From Bacillota bacterium (GTDB taxonomy: Bacteria > Vulcanimicrobiota > JAMDEM01): 11,551 nt of DNA. Under the pieces are notes generated by a model, which was not told where the DNA came from, ran no database searches, and saw only the letters and a list, made by a program, of their open reading frames with translations. A program made the translations under genes and the position numbers. Numbering within the stretch: position 1 is the first letter of the stretch; each line of letters opens with the position of its first letter. Shown here piece after piece: positions 7,901-11,551 of this stretch. The DNA is taken from the NCBI GenBank assembly GCA_023486985.1, contig JAMDEM010000098.1, forward strand, positions 12,060-23,610. The letters are read 5' to 3'.

Positions 7901-8561
7901 CAATAATCATTTTCGGCTTGTATTCCAGTGCCAGCTTTAAAATCTCATCATAATTAAGTTTTTCAGTTTTTGGGTCAACGGAATATGAAAATATCTTATA
8001 TCTTTTTCCTGACCGGTTAAGCTCGCTTCCGTGGGTTAAGTGGCCGCCGTGAGTCAAGGACATGCCCATTACCGTTTCCCCGGGCTCCACAAAAGCTTCA
8101 TATACGGCATTATTGGCGGCCGCCCCTGAAAGGGGCTGAACATTGGCAAAGATATCTTTTGCCGGTATTTGCGGTGAGGCAAAAAGCTTTGCCACCCGTA
8201 CCTGGCAGAGTGCTTCAATGATATTAATGAAGTCACAGCCCTTGTAGTATCTCCGGTCGGCATATCTTCTCATATTGGCAAAGGACTTGCCCATATCAAG
8301 AATTTCCTCTTCTTCCTCCTGCGTCATTTTAAGAGGAGGATAGCCTTCGGCATAAAGATTGGTGAAGCAGGACGAAAGGGCTTTTCTAACAGGGGGAGGG
8401 CAGATGCTTTCAGAAGGTATCATAATGAGCTTTCTCTGCTGTCTTTCAGATTCAAGGTTTATCAGAAGCTCTGTGTCAGAGTCAATTTCTGCGAGGTTAT
8501 CAAAATCCGTAAAAACCGGATCAAATCCGGCTTGTTTTTTTTCTTCTATTTTAACTGCCAT
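4983..8561 (-). CDS. Serine hydroxymethyltransferase fused to a degenerate and a complete glycine-cleavage T-protein domain
   Basis: This 1192-residue protein has three parts. Residues 20-450 are serine hydroxymethyltransferase (serine + THF to glycine + 5,10-methylene-THF). They include Glu51, HGGHLTHG (171-178), Asp249 and His252 near the PLP, and the PLP Lys278 in THKTICGPRG. A 27-residue acidic insertion lies between YAEGYP and RRYY (76-102). Residues 508-765 resemble T-protein but have lost its signatures. Residues 781-1187 are a full GcvT aminomethyltransferase with NFAGWMMP (796-803), FDVSHMG (823-829), IDDVLTY (871-877), VVNAAN (887-892) and RTGYTGE (987-993). Both active enzymes use tetrahydrofolate, so the fusion may share folate between glycine cleavage and serine synthesis. 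I chose the ATG at 8561, with GGTGA about eight bases upstream. A TTG at 8618 would add 19 residues encoded by a palindromic repeat. Partners GcvH and GcvP are not in view. Confidence 0.92.
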   Translation of the reverse strand: MAVKIEEKKQAGFDPVFTDFDNLAEIDSDTELLINLESERQQRKLIMIPSESICPPPVRKALSSCFTNLYAEGYPPLKMTQEEEEEILDMGKSFANMRRYADRRYYKGCDFINIIEALCQVRVAKLFASPQIPAKDIFANVQPLSGAAANNAVYEAFVEPGETVMGMSLTHGGHLTHGSELNRSGKRYKIFSYSVDPKTEKLNYDEILKLALEYKPKMIIAGYSSYPWSIDWKAFRKIADAVGAILLADIAHPAGLVAAGKFPNPVGIAHVTSFTTHKTICGPRGAVILTTNEDYAKKIDSAVFPGEQGGPHINNIAAKSVAFKIAATPYFKNLMEKIIENAATLADELKSLGLKLVYNGTDTHMLLVDLNHIKTESGYPLKGEVAARILDLCGIVCNKNTIPGDTSAADASAIRLGSTWLTQRGMGRKEMKEIARLIHRVITNIKTFCYKETRGEVPRGKVEFEILEDTRRKVEELTDKFRYEKIQSENDYPYFYFAPEEKKERSLCLYTRGSGTPEKELETALNNAVLIDTTNLDLTLLRGERAEYFLQETVTGNVLALQENQGIETLVLNEAGNIVDSITILPLPDAKNMKRYVIVSNPANTAKLRTWLSALSDGYVVFDKNDIHAKIEGPVILADLKKRTCISLSGKSAKEIFKKIFSIDPDTPGRKEFQIKGNNYSLFLRTPEDSMPEAIILGDETAIKNIWSYILEKGKDMGVIPASSAVRDLLRRNRCPRDLADCFFEKKKTFFVAHTKFLEGLKAPGKKAFKWEAPEGEPEKSCLYEEHQKLSKKIINFAGWMMPVWYTGIQEEHQAVRKNAGLFDVSHMGIFEISGKGAERFLDIALSNYIPSLEPWHCLYSYMLDPNGDVIDDVLTYRLSADRFMMVVNAANKEKDMAWLQGIASGKFLIDRDFPFKEMETAVNIRDMKDPETKGEKRADLAIQGPASRKILIKVLDKNEDKEKLQKLAKNKFYNAALKGKDVYISRTGYTGEDVGYELYVNPGDAPFIWNTLLEAGKEDGLIPAGLGARDSTRTETGLPLYGHELAGKFNVTPFEAGYGGFAKLHKPYFIGKKALIQKESLRSRTIVRFRMLEKGIRVVRPGNPVVNLKGEYTGEVTSCVPVNGTQIGMAFIDRACASTGGKIGIFIVSERDEKLQEKPKSKLTFGDKAMIPAEAVILTRFSAFKKSGEVK
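4989..4993 (-). promoter_or_regulatory. Ribosome binding site of the zinc-ribbon gene, inside the preceding gene
   Basis: AGGTG on the minus strand lies within the last codons of the glyA-gcvT fusion and six bases before the TTG at 4982. It decides the TTG start and indicates translational coupling. Confidence 0.7.
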
Positions 8562-8570
8562 TTTTTGATT

Positions 8571-8574
8571 CACC
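8571..8574 (-). promoter_or_regulatory. Ribosome binding site of the glyA-gcvT fusion
   Basis: GGTG (GGTGA with the next base) on the minus strand is nine bases before the ATG at 8561. It is a modest match, but together with the repeat-encoded extension upstream it favours the ATG over the TTG at 8618. Confidence 0.5.
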
Positions 8575-8593
8575 AGCCTTTTTGACAAAATGA

Positions 8594-8645
8594 AGTAGTG
8601 GCAGACCTTGGTCTGCAAAAATGCAAAGCAAGCTTTGCCACTACT
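8594..8645. repeat. Complete three-arm (cloverleaf-like) palindromic repeat
   Basis: The element is 52 bases of nested perfect palindromes. The ends AGTAGTG (8594-8600) and CACTACT (8639-8645) pair. Inside are two hairpins, GCAGACC-TT-GGTCTGC (8601-8616) and GCAAAGC-AA-GCTTTGC (8623-8638), split by AAAAAT. All three stems are seven pairs with no mismatch. It lies 33 bases upstream of the glyA-gcvT ATG, within the probable leader, and could fold in RNA or single-stranded DNA. A partial relative with changed but still pairing stems lies at 3783-3826. No transposase gene is in the window. Confidence 0.85.
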
Positions 8646-8748
8646 CTAAAACAATTTAGGAAAATTTTGTGGCAGAAAAATTCTTATGAAAATGCGTTTA
8701 TCCAGTTCTTCTATAAATAACGAGGATTTTCCTTCGTCTTTGCAATGT

Positions 8749-8915
8749 CCCCCTCTTTGCTAAAGAGAGGGGAGGGGGAGTTAAAAAATAAGCAAAGCTT
8801 GTTTTGCGGCGCGACACTCCGCAGAAAAACTGCGGAGTCTTCAATCGCAAAATAACCCCGCCTAACCTCCCCTTATTTAAGGGGAGGGATTTAGGCAAGG
8901 GCAGGGTGATGGGGA
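8749..8915. repeat. Palindrome-dense, MITE-like intergenic repeat
   Basis: Most of the gap before the permease gene is palindromic. CCCC and CTCTTT (8749-8758) pair with AAAGAG and GGGG (8762-8772) around a bulged A. GCAAAGC-TT-GTTTTGC (8792-8807) is a hairpin with one G-T pair, like an arm of the 8594 repeat. ACTCCGCAG-AAAAA-CTGCGGAGT (8816-8838) is a perfect nine-pair hairpin, itself enclosed by TTTTGCG (8802-8808) and CGCAAAA (8846-8852). GCCTAA plus CCTCCCCTTA (8860-8875) pairs with TAAGGGGAGG (8878-8887) and, after three bases, TTAGGC (8891-8896). The left and right purine-rich ends look like diverged inverted copies of each other. I see no gene here; the minus-strand open frame at 8698-8898 is translated repeat. 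Confidence 0.65.
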
Positions 8916-8950
8916 GGAATTTTATTAACTCAAAGGAAATTTAAAAGTGC

Positions 8951-8959
8951 GGGAGGTGA
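8951..8959 (+). promoter_or_regulatory. Strong ribosome binding site of the permease gene
   Basis: GGGAGGTGA is an almost complete anti-16S match and ends six bases before the TTG at 8966, which it fixes as the start codon. Confidence 0.85.
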
Positions 8960-8965
8960 AAAAGT

Positions 8966-10312
8966 TTGAAGATTCTTGAATCACTCTTTCATCTTAAGGA
9001 AAATAACACTGATATTAAGACTGAAATAAGGGCAGGCTGCATTACCTTCCTTACCATGTGCTATATCATCTTTGTCCAGCCGGGTGTTCTTGCCATTGCG
9101 GGAATGGACAGCGGAGCTGTCATGGTGGCAACGTGCCTTTCTGCCGCTCTTGCAACGCTTATCATGGGATTTTATGCAAATTATCCAATCGCTCAGGCGC
9201 CTTTGATGGGTGAAAATTTCTTTTTTACTTTCACTATAGTTGTTGGAATGAAGCTTTCGTGGAATGTGGCTTTAGGAGCTGTTTTTATATCAGGGGTGAT
9301 ATTTCTTCTCCTTAACTTTTTCCGCATAAGGGAAATGCTGATAGATGCCGTACCGGAATCTTTGAAAGATGCAATAGCGGCTGGGATAGGCATTTTCATA
9401 GCTTTTATCGGTTTGCAGAACGGCGGGCTGGTTGTATCTGATCCGAACACAATGGTAAAACTTGGCAATATCCTGGAAAGTCCTCCGGCTCAGTTAACAC
9501 TTCTTGGAATTTTAATAATTGCCGTTCTTATGTCGCTGCGTATAAAGGGTGCAATAATAATCGGCCTTATTCTCACTACAATTATAGGAATTTTCATGAA
9601 AGTTGTTGATACAAGCGTTTTAAGCAGCGGTTTTGTATCAGCGCCGCCAACACTGGAACCAACCTGGCTTAAGCTTGATATAAAAGGCGCTCTTACTCCT
9701 CAGGCGGTTCCAATAATTGCCATCCTTCTTTTTATGCTGGTCTTTGATACCATTGGGACAATTATAGGCGTAAGTAATCAGGCGGGGCTGCTGAAGAACG
9801 GAAAACTTCCCCGGGCAAACAGGGCTCTTCTTTCCGATGCAGTGGGTACTGTGGCAGGGTCGCTTCTCGGCACTTCCACTGTTTCAAGTTATATTGAAAG
9901 CGCCTCCGGCGTATCAGAAGGAGGAAGAACCGGACTTTCCAATGTTATGACAGGATTGCTCTTTATTGCCGCCATTTTCTTTTCTCCAGTTGTGAAGCTT
10001 GTCGGAGGAGGCTATCATATTGTCGGTGGTGCCTCTCTTTATCCTGTAACCGCTCCGGTTTTAATAATAGTGGGAAGCCTGATGGCAATGAATATCGCAA
10101 AAATCAAATGGAATGAACCCACCGAGAGCGTACCGGCTTTTCTAACCATTGTGGGGATGCCGTTTTGTTACAATATTGCCGACGGCCTTGCCTTCGGATT
10201 TATTTCTTATCCAATAATCAAGCTTTTCAGCGGAAGAGCTAAAGATGTAAGCTGGCTTATTTATCTGATGGCTGTACTTTTAATTTTAAGGTATGTGTTA
10301 ATAAAGTTATGA
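8966..10312 (+). CDS. NCS2-family nucleobase permease (AzgA/PbuG-like subgroup)
   Basis: This 448-residue, very hydrophobic protein has about 12-14 membrane segments and the length usual for the AzgA-like (COG2252) branch of NCS2 transporters. These are proton-coupled carriers of adenine, guanine or hypoxanthine in the inner membrane. Recognisable motifs are VFDTIGTIIGVSNQAGLL (about residues 259-276) and GTSTVSSYIESASGVSEGGRTG (about 299-320), both close to family consensus. The usual APGMGLNAFF of the first half is here APLMGENFFF (about 77-86), so Leu-Asn has become Glu-Asn near the substrate site and the exact substrate is open. The start is TTG 8966 with a strong Shine-Dalgarno. The last four bases (ATGA) overlap the tsaD start, so the two are likely co-transcribed and translationally coupled. 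The two genes have no obvious functional link. Confidence 0.93.
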   Translation: MKILESLFHLKENNTDIKTEIRAGCITFLTMCYIIFVQPGVLAIAGMDSGAVMVATCLSAALATLIMGFYANYPIAQAPLMGENFFFTFTIVVGMKLSWNVALGAVFISGVIFLLLNFFRIREMLIDAVPESLKDAIAAGIGIFIAFIGLQNGGLVVSDPNTMVKLGNILESPPAQLTLLGILIIAVLMSLRIKGAIIIGLILTTIIGIFMKVVDTSVLSSGFVSAPPTLEPTWLKLDIKGALTPQAVPIIAILLFMLVFDTIGTIIGVSNQAGLLKNGKLPRANRALLSDAVGTVAGSLLGTSTVSSYIESASGVSEGGRTGLSNVMTGLLFIAAIFFSPVVKLVGGGYHIVGGASLYPVTAPVLIIVGSLMAMNIAKIKWNEPTESVPAFLTIVGMPFCYNIADGLAFGFISYPIIKLFSGRAKDVSWLIYLMAVLLILRYVLIKL

Positions 10313-11346
10313 GCAGTAATTTTCATCTTATTATTGGGCTTGAATCCTCCTGTGACGAAACTTCCGCTGCAATTTTGCAGGACGGGAAAAATATTCTTTC
10401 AAGTTTTGTTTCATCCCAGGTTGAACTTCACGGCAAATATGGCGGAATTGTGCCGGAACTCGCCTGCAGAAAGCACGTGGAGGTTATAAATCCCCTTATT
10501 CAGGAGTCCCTTGAAGAAGCCGGTATTTCATGGAATGATATAGGCGGTATTGCCGTGACCAATGGTCCCGGGCTGGTGGGAGCATTACTTATTGGAGTGG
10601 CTGCCGCAAAGGCAATCTCCGCTGTTACCGGATTACCCCTTCTCGGCGTGAACCATCTTGAAGGACATATTTACGCTAACTTCCTTGAGCATGATGATAT
10701 TGAATTTCCTTTTTTATGCCTTGTGGTTTCAGGGGGACATTCAAGCCTGATTCTTGTCGAAGGTCATGGGGATTATGATATTCTTGGGGAAACAAGGGAT
10801 GACGCTGCAGGAGAGGCTTTTGACAAGGTGGCAAGGGCTTTGAATCTGGGCTATCCCGGCGGACCTGTAATTGATAAGATGGCTTCTGATGGAAATCCGC
10901 AGGCGGTAAAATTTCCAAGAGCATACCTTGAAGAAGGCTCTCTTGATTTCAGCTTCAGCGGCATTAAAACAGCAGTCATTAATTTTTTAAGGTCTAAAGA
11001 GGCGTCGAAAGTCACAGTAAACGATATATGTGCATCATTCCAGCAGGCTGTAGTGGATGTGCTGGTGGATAAAACTTTATATGCCGCTCAGCAATATAAT
11101 GTTAAGGCAATTGCTTTGGCAGGGGGCGTGGCTTCCAATTCTCTTTTAAGGAGTGTCCTGGAAAATGAAGCGGGGCGGAACGGTTTCAGGTTTATGAGGC
11201 CCTCGCCAGAACTTTGCACCGATAATGCCTCCATGATAGCCTGTGCAGGATATTACCTCTTCAGGGAGGGTCACAGGAGCGACCTTGCTCTTGATGTCTT
11301 CCCAAGCCTCCCACTTATCCGCAGGGAGTTCTTAAAAGAATTTTAA
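10309..11346 (+). CDS. tsaD: tRNA N6-adenosine threonylcarbamoyltransferase
   Basis: This complete 345-residue TsaD (Gcp/YgjD) is typical in length. With TsaB and TsaE it moves the threonylcarbamoyl group from TC-AMP to A37 of tRNAs that read ANN codons, in the cytoplasm. Visible ASKHA-fold features are GLESSCDET (10-18), NGPGLVGALLIG (85-96), the metal-binding HLEGH (His116 and His120), VSGGHS (140-145), GEAFDKVAR (168-176), AGGVASN (281-287) and the metal ligand Asp305 in CTDNASM. The ATG overlaps the permease stop codon by four bases. No intrinsic terminator with a U-run follows. An 83-base internal piece (10688-10770) recurs in inverted orientation at the right edge of the window, but the gene itself is intact. 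TsaB and TsaE are not in view. Confidence 0.98.
   Translation: MSSNFHLIIGLESSCDETSAAILQDGKNILSSFVSSQVELHGKYGGIVPELACRKHVEVINPLIQESLEEAGISWNDIGGIAVTNGPGLVGALLIGVAAAKAISAVTGLPLLGVNHLEGHIYANFLEHDDIEFPFLCLVVSGGHSSLILVEGHGDYDILGETRDDAAGEAFDKVARALNLGYPGGPVIDKMASDGNPQAVKFPRAYLEEGSLDFSFSGIKTAVINFLRSKEASKVTVNDICASFQQAVVDVLVDKTLYAAQQYNVKAIALAGGVASNSLLRSVLENEAGRNGFRFMRPSPELCTDNASMIACAGYYLFREGHRSDLALDVFPSLPLIRREFLKEF
10688..10770 (+). repeat. Left copy of an 83-base inverted repeat (inside tsaD)
   Basis: This stretch of tsaD, covering codons for about residues 127-154 including VSGGHS, is identical base for base to the reverse complement of 11469-11551. Confidence 0.95.
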
Positions 11347-11355
11347 TTCTTGTTA

Positions 11356-11468
11356 TCAGAGCTTAATTACTCTGAATTTATTCTCTGTGACAACAACAAG
11401 ATTTTTCTTAATTTTGTCTGAATGCTTTGACAACAAAGCTTTCATTACCTTAATCTCAGGAGAATAAT
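11356..11468 (-). CDS. 3' end of an unidentified minus-strand gene (possibly PIN-like)
   Basis: Read on the minus strand, 35 coherent codons (11359-11463) end in a TGA at 11356-11358. The peptide is Lys-rich and amphipathic and ends in NLVVVTENKFRVIKL. Such a tail, a helix followed by two short strands, loosely recalls the C-terminus of small PIN-like (DUF5615-type) toxin proteins, but this is a weak resemblance and not an identification. Upstream of about 11468 the sequence switches to an inverted copy of tsaD, so the reading frame there (to an ATG at 11523) is chimeric and should not be taken as part of the natural protein. The gene would converge on tsaD with a ten-base gap. Confidence 0.4.
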
Positions 11469-11551
11469 CCCATGACCTTCGACAAGAATCAGGCTTGAAT
11501 GTCCCCCTGAAACCACAAGGCATAAAAAAGGAAATTCAATATCATCATGCT
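11469..11551 (-). repeat. Right copy of the 83-base inverted repeat, ending at the window edge
   Basis: It is an exact reverse complement of tsaD 10688-10770 and runs to the last base, so it probably continues outside. At the junction both sides share ATTAT with a one-base offset, a short microhomology. Exact identity argues for a recent event or an assembly/amplification chimera and against an old duplication. Confidence 0.95.

Larger units (their letters stand above)
8562..8965. other. Intergenic region between divergent glyA-gcvT and permease genes
   Basis: These 404 bases contain no convincing gene. They hold the three-arm repeat (8594-8645), a small hairpin at 8721-8736 (CGAGGA against TCCTTCG) and the palindrome cluster at 8749-8915. 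Promoters for both flanking genes should be here, but I could not identify a convincing -35/-10 pair for either. I saw no purine or glycine riboswitch core motifs. Confidence 0.7.

Noticed and set aside
5029..8568. Several plus-strand open frames of 60-109 codons across the fusion gene, plus two short minus-strand frames inside it
   Set aside because: All lie within a well-supported 1192-codon gene and show no domains or start signals of their own.
8562..8618. N-terminal extension of the glyA-gcvT fusion from TTG 8618
   Set aside because: The added 19 codons are partly the three-arm repeat. ATG 8561 has a plausible Shine-Dalgarno.
8698..8898. Minus-strand open frame of 66 codons rich in Pro, Leu, Lys and Arg
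   Set aside because: It is a read-through of the palindromic repeat cluster (peptides such as PPLSLAKRG mirror the hairpins) and has no ribosome binding site or family resemblance.
8562..8965. Glycine riboswitch before glyA-gcvT or purine riboswitch before the permease
   Set aside because: None of the conserved core motifs of either class was seen; the structure present is repeat hairpins.
11356..11375. TCAGAG / CTCTGA hairpin after tsaD as a terminator
   Set aside because: It has only six pairs, an eight-base loop and no clear T-run, and it overlaps the stop codon of the opposite frame.
1..11551. CRISPR array, tRNA or rRNA genes, transposase genes
   Set aside because: No regularly spaced direct repeats, tRNA-like cloverleaf with T-loop signature, rRNA stretches or transposase motifs were found; the cloverleaf-like repeat at 8594-8645 lacks tRNA features.

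Overview
The window is a piece of an uncultured-looking bacterial genome with moderate G+C. It has clear Shine-Dalgarno sequences, frequent TTG starts, and bacterial versions of Nth, TsaD and serine hydroxymethyltransferase. Nothing in the sequence fixes the phylum. Two unusual multidomain enzymes point to an anaerobic or folate/ferredoxin-centred metabolism in a poorly sampled lineage, but that is inference. Both ends of the window cut through genes, and the right end carries an inverted copy of a tsaD segment, so it may be a contig end.

Layout. At 3-308 (+) is the 3' part of a flavin reductase-like gene. It overlaps, tail to tail by 17 bases, a 669-codon minus-strand gene (292-2301). That gene encodes an iron-sulfur flavoprotein in which a GltD-like NAD(P)H/FAD module sits between sequences resembling the two ends of the complex I subunit NuoI. 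An AT-rich gene for an AAA_14/DUF4143 ATPase follows (2494-3744, +). A near-consensus promoter places its predicted transcription start at the ATG, so its message may be leaderless. A short gap (3745-3861) holds a palindromic repeat.

Three minus-strand genes form a tight unit, read from right to left. The first is a 1192-residue fusion of serine hydroxymethyltransferase, a decayed T-protein-like domain and a full glycine-cleavage T-protein (4983-8561). The second is a small zinc-ribbon protein starting on the base after the fusion's stop codon (4503-4982). The third is endonuclease III (3862-4497). The gap 8562-8965 contains no convincing gene but is packed with palindromes, including a perfect three-arm junction repeat (8594-8645) and a MITE-like purine/pyrimidine palindrome cluster (8749-8915).

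On the plus strand an NCS2-family nucleobase permease (8966-10312) overlaps tsaD (10309-11346) by four bases. Past tsaD lies the 3' end of a minus-strand gene (11356-11468), joined abruptly to 83 bases that are an exact reverse complement of tsaD 10688-10770.

Functionally, the fusion enzyme would link glycine cleavage with serine-glycine interconversion through the shared folate pool. The NuoI/GltD hybrid would pass electrons between NAD(P)H, FAD and 4Fe-4S clusters. The other genes are housekeeping (Nth, TsaD), transport (permease) or accessory (ATPase).
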